The notes below the pieces were generated by a model. It worked only from the letters and a program-made list of their open reading frames with translations, did no database searches and had not been told where the DNA came from. Below, in pieces: positions 31,267 to 43,803 of a stretch of DNA of 64,000 nucleotides. How positions within the stretch are numbered: the stretch's first letter is position 1; the number at the start of each line of letters is the position of its first letter. A program made the translations under genes and the position numbers. Location: positions 25,687-89,686 of the forward strand of contig JANBPT010000056.1 of assembly GCA_027575765.1 (NCBI GenBank), in the 5' to 3' direction. Source of the DNA: Tieghemiomyces parasiticus (taxonomy: Eukaryota; Kickxellomycota; Dimargaritomycetes; Dimargaritales; Dimargaritaceae).

Positions 31267-34200
31267 CTACAGGGTGATCCGGTGCACCGGGAGACATCGG
31301 ATGCCAAACAGCGTACATAAGAAGGTCAGCTCTGGATCACGGGTACAGAGCAGCACTTCGGTGCCCTCGGAGAAATGGGCGTTTCGCAGAGTGAGCTTGG
31401 TCTTGAGGATGTAGAGCACAGCGGCGAGAATGGGCTGATGTTTGGAAGCAATGTGGCGGTGGGTCAGGATATCTCCGCTCCTGGGCGCGGCTGGCTTCTG
31501 AGGGGCAGCGGTGGTGGTGGCGGCGGCAACGACCTTACCCGTAAGATCCTTAATGGTTCGATCCCCGTTATCTTCGCCCTTCACAACGGTTGGTTTGTTG
31601 GCGGCTGCGATGGTGAGCCCCACCATGGCACCTGGGGGCGGAGGCGGGGAAGCCGGGGTCGGTTGAAAGAATGGTTTGGCCTGGTCCCAGTTGTCCAGAG
31701 TTTGATCAATCTTCATAAAGTAGAGACGGTATCGGGTACACGCGGTCAACGGAAATTCCGCCTCGTGCTCGTTGAGCGGCTTGGGTCCGCGCGGGTCTAG
31801 GTTGGTCAGGGCCGTTTGGTGAGTGATAACGTCCTCATAAAAGGCCAGGACCTCACGGGCCCGCGGGCCAAGTTTGGGGTCGAGGCCTGACGTAGCCGCT
31901 GCGGTCCCCCGTTTCAGTTGCTGGAGATGGCGGATGGTGCACGCGGGGACTACCAACGTGGCTTGTGGGGCCATTCGGGTCCAGGTGCGGAAGGTGGTAA
32001 AATGGTATGCCCATGCGTCCAGGTCGGGGATAATGAGGTAGTGGCGCTGGCCGGTCGCTCCTAGGGACAGGTTACCCAGGGCGTCAGTCAAGTCCGATGG
32101 CGTGCGTTTCTCACAGCGCACCCTTGGAAGGATTTCGGTACTGATATGACCGCCCCCGACGTAAGTAGCCGTGGGGACGGCGCCCACTACGGGTTTGGTT
32201 GTACCGTTCCCGCGTGCCGTCGTCTCCGTATTGTACGTACGGTTCCCATTCGCACCTGACGCGTCGACAGCGACAGGGGGCGGTGGATATCGGGATAGTA
32301 AGTCTTGACTTGCCCCGGCTGCCGACGGGTGGGGCGCGGGCGGTATACCGGACGCCCCCGTCGAGTCGCCGGCTACCCCGTCAGACCCGTCACTCTGGTC
32401 GCGGCCGTTGGGGATACCAAGGAGATCATCCAGGTACTCCGTCTGCTCGGGTGACAGATGGATCGTGGTTAGGGTACGCACGACACGGGCCAGCCAGCAC
32501 AGCCACGCGGTGGACGTCTGGCGGGCGGCTGGCGGGGTCAGACCCAGGTTGGCCGCTTGGAGGGCCGGTCGGCCATAAGGGTTGGCCACCGCCGCCACGT
32601 GCGCATCGTCCGTGTCCAGTGGTAGCCGGGCGTGCCAGGCGTGGAAAAATTCAGCGCCCAGGAACACGTGGTCGTGCGGCAGCCACGCCGCGTGGGCCAG
32701 GTCGGATGCGTAGAGGGTGTTGAGTGAGTCAGCGTTGTCCTGGTAATAGTGGAGACAAGAGGCCAGGTAGCCTAGGAGGGCCTCGTTAAAGGCGGAAATT
32801 TCCTTAGGTATGGACCATGGGGGGGTTGTTGTGGTTGGGGAACCGGTCATAGAATGAAAATATATGGTTAGTTGTGACGAGCGAGGCAGCACCTCAAAAA
32901 TAACAGGCCAGCTGTTTATGGGGGGGATGCAAGGTTCTATGGATCGTTAGCTGACGGGAGCACCTTACCTGACTTAGGGCGGAATTGGTTCCTTCGCGTA
33001 CTTTACTGACGGCCAAAGCGTCGTCGAAAATGGTGTAGTGACAGGTAAAGAAGTCGAGCCACAGCGCCAGCGGACTGAGACGGGTCAGGGCCGACGACTT
33101 TGAATGGGCGGCGGCAGCCAGGCCGGTCCCCGGCTGGGGTACCGCTGCGCGTAGCGCCGCCTCGCTGTAATAGCCGGTACGCTCGTAGATTCCCAAGAGC
33201 CAGTTTGCCGTTTTCATCCCCAGAACCAGCAAGTCCAGGCGGGCATCCTCCAGCGCCCGACTGGGTTGTGCATCTAGACATGTAGGTGAAGTAATAGGAA
33301 AGACAACGGATGTAGATCGATGAGGGATGGTAAGTTAGAGGGGGGGATTGGTTTTACACGCCCGGTCTGTTGGTAATGGGAAGGCGAATTTACCTTGCAT
33401 ACTGGCCAGTCGTAACGACAGGTCCCATATCCGACCGATGGCCACCGTCAGGATCTTGCCCATATCATCAAAGAATTTGGTATCAGCTGCCAGGCGTAAA
33501 CGGTTCCGCGGGATGAATACGCTGCTCAGGGCGCGCATAATGACCGGACTTTCCTCCGCCCTGGGATATTATACATTGAAGCGTGTGCGTGGGTTTAAAC
33601 AAAATGGAGTGATTAGTCTAGCAGTTTGGTGCGGAATCCTACTGATATAGGGGCAGGGTACAATGCAGGGCGATATGGTGTGTATACCCTACCTCCGCTG
33701 ATCGTTCATGACCACGAGAGCGATCAAGCGTAGGTACAGCTTGATGTGGTTGAATGGGTCGCTGTGGGGGGGGGCAAGTAGGTGAAGTATAAGTGATAGG
33801 TAGGGGAGTCATTGAGTGTCAGAATATATCAGTTGTGGACTAAGAGCTTGCCAAGCAGGTCTCGCGTGGTGTCAAAACCGTCCGTAATAACTGAGTACCA
33901 AGGTGGCCCATCGGAGTGCAGTAAACTTACCTCTCGATCAATATGTTTAGCGAGTGGCCCAATTTGAGGCTGCGAGACATGTAGCTCTTGACGTAGTTTT
34001 GGAGGTTAACCCAGGCGTTGTTGGACGGGTAGGGAAGCATCAGACTGGTTCAGGGGGAGGGGGAGGAGGGAAGGCAATACGGATACCCCAAGGTGGATAG
34101 TACAGGGACAGGGGATCGGTCAGATTGGCGTTGGTATGGACCGCAACGAGGTGTATACAGTCTAGCCGTTCGGTGGCAAGGTTTGATTCCAAATAATAGG

Positions 34201-36140
34201 CACTGGTCCACCGTAGCACCTATTTACCTTAGGGTGTACCAGTAGAGGACGTTAATGTCATCGTTGGAGTAGGCCGCTAGAATGGCAAGTTGAGAATGGG
34301 GGCGACCTGATATGAGCACAAGCAGTGTAGTTTGAAAATAATCGTAAGCAATCGAGCTTGGGCCTTGAGGGTTCATTATCAGACTCGGAAGCGGGTAACG
34401 GCCGACACTTCAGTAGCGATGAGGTTTTTGTAGCATAAGTAATTGAGTAGGATAGATCGCGTGGCCAGGACTTACCACTCTCTCGATATGCGGCAATGCT
34501 CTGGTAGTAGTACTCCTTAGCCTTGAGATACGGATCAATCCCGCTAGCAGTGACATGTCGTTTCCCGTTGAGGGCTTCGGACGCGTGATAGACCTTGTAG
34601 CGCTCCACGTCGCCCATATACACCAGGCAGCGGTGGAGACAGACCAACCACACCTTACGCTGAGAGTCAAAAGGGGCATCGATCGACACCGTAAGCTCTG
34701 GACTCGCCGAAGCGGAAAAAGGAGAAGCAATGTAATATAAGTCTACATTAGTCACTATGGTATGGCACAAGGCGTGGTCGGCTGCGCCCAGTTTGGAGTA
34801 ACGGGTGGCGAAGGTCCGAGTGTAGGTGGCCTCCTCCCCCTCCGCAAAATATTGACCTACCCAGTCCGCTACGCGCCAGGTTGAGATTATACCGCGAGGT
34901 AGTAGATACGATAAGCGTATGGTAGAAAATGTTGGCAGCGTCAAGGGTGCTTTGCAGTTCGGCCGACCATCGCGATTTCAAAGCCTGGCTCTCGGCTGGT
35001 GCGCTCTTGAGCTGCAGGGCATTGCATCGGGAGGGACAAATTGTGTACGTAATTTGGGCGGGCCGCGTGGTGAGCGTGGGAGACGGCAAAGGTTGGGAAA
35101 CGTTAGTGCGCCAATTTTGTTAGAATTTGGAAGGAAAGGTCCGTTGGCTTGGCTGCTGGAAGCGTCGTTAACATCGTCCGGACGGCAGGTAAGGCCGGCC
35201 TTCTCTGATAGCTACACGTCTGAGGGGCGCTTACCTTACGCAGGTGGAATCGGCAAAGCTCAACGTGGTCGTGGAAGACATATTTCCAGAGACGCTCGTC
35301 GACACTATTATCGACGGCCATGAAGATATCCAGCTTGAGCAGGGCCTCGTGAATATCCCGTAACCTAGGACACCGGGGGAATAACAAAGAAAAGCCGCAG
35401 GGTGAAAAAATGGTGGTTACTATACGTATATGGCCCAATTCGTACCTGTGTCGTAGGGATAGTCGAGGCGATTATCTATCACTATACGGTCGGGAAAAAC
35501 GCCACCGTGGGTCATCCGCCGCCGCAGCGGACGGGAACAAGTCGGCGGGAGGCTCCTTTCCGCCGCTGACCGAACCCAAATCGGCATGGTTAGTCAGGAC
35601 TGATATGAAAAGCCACCATTTAGGGTCGGAAGTTCCGCGTGACAGGCAACCCTTCGTCCTCTCAGTTTGGCGTACCTCAGTCGGCTGGTGTGAAGCTCGG
35701 CAAGCACCAATTCTAAGGCCTCTACGCTTGTCCGGCCGTGGCCGTTGGGTAGTCGGGGCGGGTTGGTCAGAAACTGTAGCGCCGGGCCCAGGTCCGCGTC
35801 GCGCGACCGGGTATTCAGCTGGGTGACTCTCTCCTCAAGGGTTCCAGCAAGTCTGGCCGGGGGATACGGAACAAATATAGGAATAACACGCCTAATTAGA
35901 CTCGAGCAGGTAGGGCCCGTAGTCGGGCTTTCATGGGGAGACCGCCAAGACTAAGCGGGGCTCCACGGTCAAAACTCCGCCGGCGGAGTGGTTAGGCCGT
36001 CGGCTATTGGTCGGCCCGATCGGCCAATGTGCTCCTGGCCCTTGGCCGCGCCACCCTTAGGATTGGCGCGACGGCCCAATCGGGCATATTGCTCACCTTA
36101 GCAACTCGCCGTACTCGGCATTGGCGGCGGAAGGTGCCAT
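31267..36140 (-). CDS. EST1/SMG5-7 family protein with C-terminal PIN-like domain
   Basis: Eleven-exon model: 36097-36140, 35676-35852, 35235-35364, 34861-35011, 34476-34697, 34228-34276, 33931-34044, 33693-33761, 33394-33560, 32969-33273 and 31267-32892. Every phase agrees, giving 1017 residues. The N-terminal half is the 14-3-3-like and helical EST1 region: DERLWKYVF, YMGDVERYK, AKEYYYQSIAAY, AAYSNDDINVLYWYTLR, then ALWLDFF. The C-terminal ~250 residues form a PIN-type domain, starting HYLIIPDLDAWAYHF near residue 766 and ending near VLLCTRDPELTFL. In nonsense-mediated decay these proteins bind phosphorylated UPF1; SMG6 cuts RNA with its PIN domain. Here the first and last Asp are present, but the middle acidic position is replaced (SKHQPILAAVLY), so it probably cannot cut RNA and is closest to SMG5. 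A Gly/Pro/Ser-rich linker precedes the PIN domain. Confidence 0.9.
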
Positions 36141-38611
36141 GGCGAGAGGCACATGGGCGGGGTGATAGCGAAGGTGGGGCACGGGTAAGAAATGTTCTGA
36201 CTCGCGACGAATGGAGATCTCGGACGCTCACGGGGTGCAGGCGCGGGGTATTGTCGGGCCAAAGAGTAATAATAATAATAAAATAGCCGCCGAGACCAAT
36301 AAGCAGAAAAGAAGGAAGGAAGGACTGTGAATGGCGCTGCCTAGGGTCCGCAAATGAATAGGGGCGGCGACGGTGCGTGAGGTGGGGCCCGAAACAGTAG
36401 TAGGTCTTGATAGGGGGCGCAGGGGGTTGGTGGGGAAAAGAGTTCCGTGCCGGACTTCAAAGTCAAAGTGTGAGCGGGTAGCGGGGGGCGAATCATGCAG
36501 CAGTGGCTGCTAGGAGGCGGTGGGATGCGACGTGTCGAGTTGGCTGACAAGCGTTGATGGATCAAAGGTGGAACTTGGACAGGGAGGACCCTGGATGATA
36601 TACGCACGGTCACGAAGAAGGTGGCGGGGTGGATGGTGTACACCCCCGCAACCGTTTGGCAGTGACTGTAGCCGACAACTGGCAATAACTACACCAAAAC
36701 CTCCGCGCTATCTCTGTAGCAGGAGGGTTAATGGAGGAGGCCGATGAAAGGCTGGCGATGTCTGCGGCAAGAAACGAACATCGAGCCAAACAATGCAATT
36801 GCAGTAGCTAGAGGAAAACGATCTGCGGTCAGCCAAGGACTCCAACGAGAGGCCTAGCTAGCCCATCCCGCAAAGCCCAGTTGGGGGCACAATCAAGAGG
36901 CCTCACTGACGCGACGTGATGACACAGGAAGGACTGCGGGGTCTGGGAGCCAGGCAACGTTGGAAGTAGGCGAGAAAGTGGAGAGAGGTCGACGTGGTGC
37001 TTGGCGGCGAACGAGGTGACAAGCGCAAAACTTGGATTTGACCGGTCAACGACGACCAGGATCAAGTGACCAATCGTCAAGAAACCAGTCAGGCTCCTAG
37101 AATGTGTAGTGACTGCCAAACCGGCATGCCCGACACTGCGGGGCCAGGTACTACGAGCAAATGACCCGGAAACATCCGGGTGGTCACGGAAGCAAGCGGA
37201 TGCACACCTGGCGGCGAGGGGCGGTGCCACATAAGGACGCTGCCAATATCAATGGTTAGCGCTTTAATTGACGGCGACGCCATTCCGTCGGGCGCCGAGG
37301 GCGACCGCGTGGATCCGAGTGGGAAATAGCAACTGCGGGCTTGCAGATTGTCGTAGGAGAAAAAGTACTGATTAGGGCGTCCAGAAAATAGACCGGAAAA
37401 CAGGCCATACGTCGAGTTTCCACATGGCAGGCCTTTAGCCTAGTACCCTTGCCAACAGGACTTAAGGGGCTGGCCAGTTGGAAATCCGTGTTCCTTAGAC
37501 GAACTAGTAGCGACATACTGCAGTCACTGTGGAACGCTGGGTAAGTTACGCCCTGGTGGTATTTGTTGGAGTAGGTGCAATGCGTCCGATGTACAAAGTT
37601 GGACCAAGTTGCACTGTCTAGCAGTCGAAAAGCTTCCAGGGAATGACTCCAGACTACCTGAAGGGCAGGAGCTCGCACACAATGTTAGAGGGGCCCGTGG
37701 GGCATACCAATGGGTATCCGAGCGTGTGTGAGTGTGTGGCCGAAACCGTGGGGTTGCTGTCCCGCACAGGGAAGTGATATTAGACCCTGGACATAAATAA
37801 ACGTCCAGGTGATAAGGCCCGAAGCGGGCAAGTGTAAAGTGGACAAAGGGTGGGGGTTACCATTTCCACTCGGCCGAAGAAAGCCCTACAACCAAAAATA
37901 AGGGTATTGTAAACCGGTGGCGTGTGGAGTTCATCCGGCGCCGTTGGGAGGGAAACGTCCAGGAATACGACGAAGTATTGATGTCCGACCGGGCCGTTTG
38001 GAAGGGGCACTCAAACGGGAAGGTATAGGAGGCATGGGGCACGCCATCGTGTCCCAACAAACCGTAAACAGAACTCTTTAAAGATTCCCACTGGTGCAAG
38101 CATGCTTGTAATTTCTCTCTCCAAGTTTTTGTCAGATGCGGGTTCCTTTACGATACGTTCTCCCGACCTAGCCTGGCTTGCCCGATGCACGTACCAGTGC
38201 TGGCTCCAACCATTTCTGACGGCGCCGCTGTGGCTTTACAATGGCAGCAAGAACTATGGGCATAAATGCCACCCAAGTAGTCACCAGGAGATACGGCGCG
38301 ACGTAATCCACCGTATGTCGACAATGCACTCCGTACAATTAGCTAGGTTGCGTTTGGTGAATGCAGCGGGCCATCGCCCAAATGCCTTTCGTAACTTATT
38401 CACGGTCTATCGCAGTTAGCTTAATAAAAATTTGTGTTTAGGTATCTGCCTGTCAAAAAATAATGAAAAGGTTTATTCGGGGTGGGAAGAAAACCAGGAT
38501 GGCTGGTTGGTGGCTGGCAGTCATTGTAAACTCCAAAGAGAAGGGCACAGGATGTGGCAGATCGAGACACTTGAACGGCTGACACTTACGGTCCCTGGGG
38601 TTGCCGGGATA
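36141..38611. other. Gene-poor block upstream of the SMG5-like gene
   Basis: About 2.5 kb. The first 500 bases are purine-rich on the plus strand, promoter-like for the minus-strand gene, and include an AAT triplet run near 36269-36283. Minus-strand frames at 37256-37678 and 37857-38099 have no recognisable content. No supported gene. Confidence 0.4.
36269..36283. repeat. (AAT)n trinucleotide run
   Basis: About five AAT units upstream of the SMG5-like gene. A simple tandem repeat. Confidence 0.7.
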
Positions 38612-39297
38612 TTAGTAGGTCGAGCCTTCAGGAGGCTGGGTCAGTTTGCGGTTGGCTGGCTGGGCCATCTCCCGACGAAGCTCAATGAGCAGGTGTTCCA
38701 TGGTGTAGTTCCGCTTCCACTGCTTCAAGATATTGAGGCGAGTAGGGTCGACCTGGCCGTTGGATTGGTTGACGCAGGGAAGGTTGATCCGGGACACAAA
38801 GCATACCTGGGGCGGCTGGTTGGGGTAGTTTTCGCCACATACGATGAGTAGGCTGTAGATGCGGTTCTCATGTTGGGAGTGCGGGGGGCCCAGGATGGTG
38901 CCGTTCCACGTCGTCAGCGAGTTGTCGTTACTGTCGGCTAGGCCATAGCTGCAGCTACCGTCGCCAATGCCCTTCTCACCCTTCTCGAGCTCCTCGAGCA
39001 GGCAGAAATTGCGAGGAACTATCAAAACGGAGGGCAGTGGGTGGCATACGTGCGTAATTAGCGTACTGCCGTCAGGGATGGCTTACGTGAATGGCTTGGA
39101 GTAGCCGCTCGCCAGCCAATGTGGGCTAGCAGGTTGCTCCCGATGAAGGAGGAAGAGGGATACTACCAAGTACCCCGTTGAGGGAGGGGATGGTTGGGTT
39201 CCGCAGGGATGAGCTCGGCCTAGACCCTCGGGGCCCATCTGTGACGGTGGGCATCCCCGACCTCAGGCAGCGGGTCACGCAGCTTACCTGTCGCCAT
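38612..39297 (-). CDS. MMS2: Ubiquitin-conjugating enzyme E2 variant (UEV)
   Basis: Two exons, 39288-39297 and 38612-39018, joined in phase; 138 residues, the size of yeast Mms2 (137). The first exon is 10 nt (ATG GCG ACA G). The sequence reads MATVPRNFCLLEELEKGEKG, then SYGLADSNDNSLTTWNGTILGPPH, YPNQPPQVCF and VNQSNGQVD. This is a UBC fold lacking the active-site cysteine region, as expected for a UEV. Mms2 pairs with Ubc13 to build Lys63-linked ubiquitin chains, used on PCNA in error-free post-replication repair (family knowledge). The 269-nt intron is long for this window. Confidence 0.95.
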
Positions 39298-40686
39298 GGT
39301 TCAGAAGTGACGGGTAACGGATGGGTCGGGCGCAGGTGGTATAATGTACAATTCTGCTGTGGAGAAGTAGTAATTAAAGATGGGGCGGAGGGCAGATGAG
39401 ACGAGGTATAGGAAGGTAAGCGGTCAAGCCCAGCATGTCAGTTGCTGTTGGCCCTGTAAGTCGAATGTGGAAGGTCCCGGACCTCGTCGCTTTCACCAAC
39501 CCCTGGGTTGTGGTATGGTAAAAACCTGCCTCGGAGGACCTCTCGGAAGAGTAAGGTGGAGGAGGCCCGCCCCGGCCGTCCTCCCCCTCCTTTACGATAC
39601 CGATTGTACATCACGTAAGACGATGTGGACTCTTCTCGGTTACTCTGGTCCTCCCCCAAAATATGCCTCTCACCTCGTAATTCGTCCTTTTCGAACGCCG
39701 GCCACCTCACTGCGTCCGAGGTGGCCCCCAGAGCGACTCGGCGGCTTTTAGAACGCGCGCACTGATAGTTAAAGCTAAACCAGTCGATTGGGCAGCGGTG
39801 GTGGCCGCGTGGCTTATCGGGCTGCCTTGTCATCGTGGCGACCAAGAGACCGTGTTGCCTAGCGCCATCTATTCAAGTCAGCAGTGGTCTAGTGGGGCCC
39901 ATTTTGGTGACGACACAGCCAACGGGAGCGAAACGGCGCTCCTTAGGAATATCTCGGTGCTACTCGACACCGGCCAGAGGTAGAGGTGGCCAGACGGAAG
40001 ACGATGCCGTCTGGTGAAACGTCAAGTAGGCAGGTCGGTGGACGATGGTGTGGCGAAATCAAACGGCCTGCTCTTGGGTTGCTAGCTACAGCCTGGTCTC
40101 CGTGTCGCGCCGCCACGTAGGCCGGGGCCCTGTCGCTTGTGTAACCCTATTCTCCCAGCGTTGAGCCTTACGTCGGTGATAAGAATAAAGGGTCTGTTGG
40201 CATTTGGACGAAGCGATACGACACCGTGCTAAAAAAAAATTATAATCCCCTAGTGCACTACAGGCTTTGGGTAGTGAGCACGTTAGGCGCAAAGCATACA
40301 GAATTCGTACTACCTCCCTCCCTCCCCTCCCCCCTCTACTGACCAAGGACTGTCCGTCCTGCCCCAATGCCCACTTCCCTCTCGCTTTTCCCAGTGTACT
40401 AAAACAACTGTTGTCCTTTAAATACTGCGCATATCTGCCCCGCCATCTTCCAAGCCCACTTTTCCCTTTCTATTCATTCCCCTCAAGTACCGCGGTATCT
40501 CAAATCTAACTTTTTACAACGCCCCCCTGCGCTACGGGCACGTCCCACCCTATTTCGAGCGCCAATCTAGATATCTTAGAGGCTCTTCACCTCCAGCCCA
40601 GTGACATTAGATTCTTTGACGGAGAAAGGCCTTTCTGGACCGTACTTGCCTCCGAACCTCGTTGCCAACATCCATTTCCTTCCAAT
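39298..40686. other. Intergenic between divergent MMS2 and the helical-repeat gene
   Basis: About 1.4 kb without a supported gene. From 40310 the plus strand is C/T-rich (CCCTCCCTCCCC) and leads into the secreted-protein gene at 40687, which looks like its promoter and leader. Confidence 0.4.
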
Positions 40687-42198
40687 ATGGCCTCTGTACG
40701 CTGCGGAGTGCTTGTGCTCCTTGTTTGTTTACTGAGTCGACCTTGGTTTGCACTCGGCAACGATGAGGCCGAACACCCTAAGTTAGAGATGGCTACCAAA
40801 GTAGAGCATGGGGAGCAGTTATACGGTTCTATTCATAAGCTGCGTGGACTGCTCAGACCTGGGGTGCCCACAGTTCCCGGAGGCCCTGAGTCTGAGCAGG
40901 GTCTCGACTCTGGCCTGGTCCTTCCCACTGAAGTCCGAAACGGGCTGCACCCACCTGACGCCGAAGCGGCTCAGGGTGCGGAGCCGGACGCTCAAATTAA
41001 CGAGATTATCCCCATCCGACCGACGCTTACCAGCGCTGCACGGAAGCTTAAGCGCAACCGGAAAATCTCCTTGGGGATAAAGTATAGGCACGCCCATGGT
41101 TTGATGAAGAACCATGTAAGTTCTGAGCTGCAGCGCAAGCTATCGTGCCAGGCAGCCAACCATGTTTTCGGTCGTCTCCGTAGACAACCCGGCCAGCACC
41201 GTTCATTGCTTTTCTAACCTCACATACCCATTCCGTTATATCCTGCCACGCGTCGCGGTCTCCAGCACTACAACCTGCTGAGGGATGAGGCCCTCGGCCG
41301 GCCCCTTCCTAGCGATTTCGCTGAGGCGTATCGTGTGGTTCCTGGTAGCAGGTCGAGGACCAAAAATATGATCCGCAGCGACCTGTTGGGCGACTACGGG
41401 GTCGAATCCGAGGAGGAAATTCCTGATGACCTTAGCTACAGATTGTATAAGGTCACCCTTAGTCAGCTCCATGAGACCCACTTACTCGTCAACTATTTTA
41501 TGCTTGGCAACTGGCAGAGAGCGGTAACCATTTTCAAATCCATGTAGTCCCCTCCGTCAACGTCCGAAGACCAGTGGGAGTTCCTCTTCGGCCCGCCGGG
41601 CGCAATCGTACATGATCTGATGTGGGTGGCTGTACTCCACAATCAAATCCAAGCTGTCGAGGCCCTAACCCCCTGGATTGCGTTTGTTGGTGCACCGGAG
41701 CTGCAGGACCTTGAATTACGAATCGTCTCTACCTGGGCTATCATTTCCGCCCGCCTAGGCTACCTGGACATCGCAGACCGGCTCTTTAAGCTCATGCCTT
41801 GTAAACAGGCAGTCCGCGACGAGAACGCTGAAACATTTGACGAGATCTGCCGTGCGGCCGAGAGCGGCGTCCAGTCCTCCCTCCAGGATGGATCGCGCCG
41901 CAGCCACTCCCTTCTGTCTCGCGGGTCGTACAGAACCAGCCGACAATACCAGCACGAAATGGCATCGACCCCCGTTGATCAACCATGGAAGTCGCGATGG
42001 AGCGACCGAGTCCTGCTGAGGGAACTCAAGCTTCCCGAGAATTTAAGCCTGGCCCCGGAGAGCCTTGTCGGGGTCACGGTGATTTCCATTCCTACATCGG
42101 CTGACGAGGATGAAGCGAGCATCGAACAACCAAGCGAAGACGAAGAGGTTATTGAACAGCCGAGAGAGGAGAGGTCCAGGAAACGGCAGCGGCATTAG
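40687..42198 (+). CDS. Secreted helical-repeat protein, paralogue of the 58.5 kb gene, with in-frame TAG
   Basis: Two exons, 40687-41115 and 41266-42198, separated by a 150-nt phase-0 intron (GTAAGT donor, TCTAAC branch-like site, CTCCAG acceptor). A signal peptide is seen (MASVRCGVLVLLVCLLSRPW...LG). After a low-complexity N-terminal third come paired helices reminiscent of ankyrin-type repeats, for example HETHLLVNYFMLGNWQRAV and ISARLGYLDIADRLFKLMP, and an acidic/basic tail (EDEEVIEQPREERSRKRQRH). A TAG at 41545-41547 interrupts exon 2. The flanking residues still align with the intact paralogue at 58511-60050, so the TAG looks like a nonsense mutation. Alternatively a 51-nt segment 41524-41574 (GTAACC...ACCAG) could be removed as an in-frame intron. 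Function unknown; no known family was recognised. Confidence 0.65.
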
Positions 42199-43803
42199 GT
42201 CCTAAACTTGCATAGCCTAAATATGTCGACCTTATCCCAGACCTTTGACAGCCTAACCATAAATTATTCAACTTGTATCTCGCTGATGGGCTCTTAACAG
42301 GCGATAATTGATATAAAGATTTCCTTAGGCATAGTACCACACAAACAAATGAAACCCCCACTTGCCGTGACGGTATGTGTGCAAATCGCCTCATAGTTCT
42401 GAATCCTAACAACGTATGTCAACCCGTATACCGTGCACCCAGGAGCTAGAATGGTGGCTGTTCGGAGGTCCAATCCATGCTACTGAACATAGCGTGTCGT
42501 ACGAATTCCGTGATGCTCGTAATGGACAGGTGAGTAAGAGAGTCTGCCGACCGTCATTAAGCTGATTACGTTACGTTGACAATGCTACCGTCGTCTCGCT
42601 CAACTGCCCTGGCTGTGACAGGCCAGTACGACACAGGCACGCTTGGCCAGCTAGCCTCTCCTGTTAGTATGCCCAGGATGTTCGTACCAATATTTCTCGC
42701 CGTCGCTTACCTTGATGGTGCGGTGGTTACTGCCGTATGTAATCCCCACAGCCGACATGTCAATACTCTACTCATTGTCCCCCGGTATTTTGACTCCGTC
42801 TCGGTTGGGCCTTGGACAGTTCCAGATGGCGGCGGTCTTAACCACCCAGTTCCAACCCCCCCTGCTTTCGAGGTACTGGGGAGGGTGCCTCGATTGCTAG
42901 CCATCGTGTGGGGAAGACCACGCGGCCGCTTTCCAACCCACTCTATGCCGTGGGATGAAGACAAAGAGGAAAACATGGGCCCCATTAAGATGTGATTGCC
43001 CGTGTGAGTTAACTATGGTATCCCTGCTTGCACTACGCCCGCACTTTACGATGTCTTGATGGCCGACGATTCGGTTGTTCTTAAATCTATGTGTAAACTG
43101 GAGTAACTGTACGCCCACCATGTGCGTAGAGAAAAGGCCTCGGTCATTGGTCGTCAGACCATCACCCCTACCCTCACCTGGTCTATTTACAGAGAAGTAA
43201 GGGTTTACGGAGTAGTATTGTCAGTACGGCTTGGAGAGACCCCCTCCCCTACCCATTTGCTCTCACTCGAACGCACGAAAAAAAATGTAAACGATGTAGA
43301 ACATTACCGCCTTCACACGGTCGGTTCTCTAGGGTGATAAAGAGTACCACACTGACTTCCTCTTTCTACCCGCCCTGTCCTTTGCCAGCCTTCACCATAT
43401 ACGGTCCATTCGACAAATGGCCCATCCCTATTAAAATCGAACCCGGTGAGCTTCGTCTATCCTCCTCACTCTTTCGACAGCCGGTGACTTGGCGGGAAGT
43501 ATGGCTTTCGTAGTGTTGGTCCGATTTTCAAACCAGTATATAAAGGGACCAGGGCCGTCACTACTGGTTACTCGTTGCCCGCGTAGCTCCCTATGTTGAA
43601 TATCACTCTCTGTCGTTCACAACACCCCCTCCCCTGAAACCACTTACGATTAAGCACTTTGGTTTCTCAATTAGTGGCATTGCTCGTTGGCCCACTGTTC
43701 CAGTCGACGGCCCCGAACGGTATCCTCATTTTCTACCCCTCCCGGGCTGGTGTGGCTAATTTACGACCCCACTTTTGGTATTCACCCACTTCTTACATTT
43801 ACC
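42199..43803. other. Gene-poor block upstream of the 3D-like secreted gene
   Basis: About 1.6 kb. The plus-strand frame 42576-42995 shows nothing recognisable. Contains a TATA box at 43537 and pyrimidine-rich leader sequence to 43803. Confidence 0.4.
43537..43544 (+). promoter_or_regulatory. Probable TATA box of the 3D-like secreted gene
   Basis: TATATAAA followed by GGGACC, about 260 bases upstream of the start codon at 43804. A good match to the consensus, implying a long 5' leader. Confidence 0.5.

Noticed and set aside
32199..32723. 174-codon plus-strand frame inside the SMG5-like gene
   Set aside because: Antisense to the long last exon of the SMG5-like gene, with Arg/Gly/Pro low-complexity content.
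40687..41217. Separate 176-residue protein ending at the TAA at 41215
   Set aside because: The TAA lies inside an intron with a GTAAGT donor at 41116 and CTCCAG acceptor before 41266; the paralogue has the same intron position.
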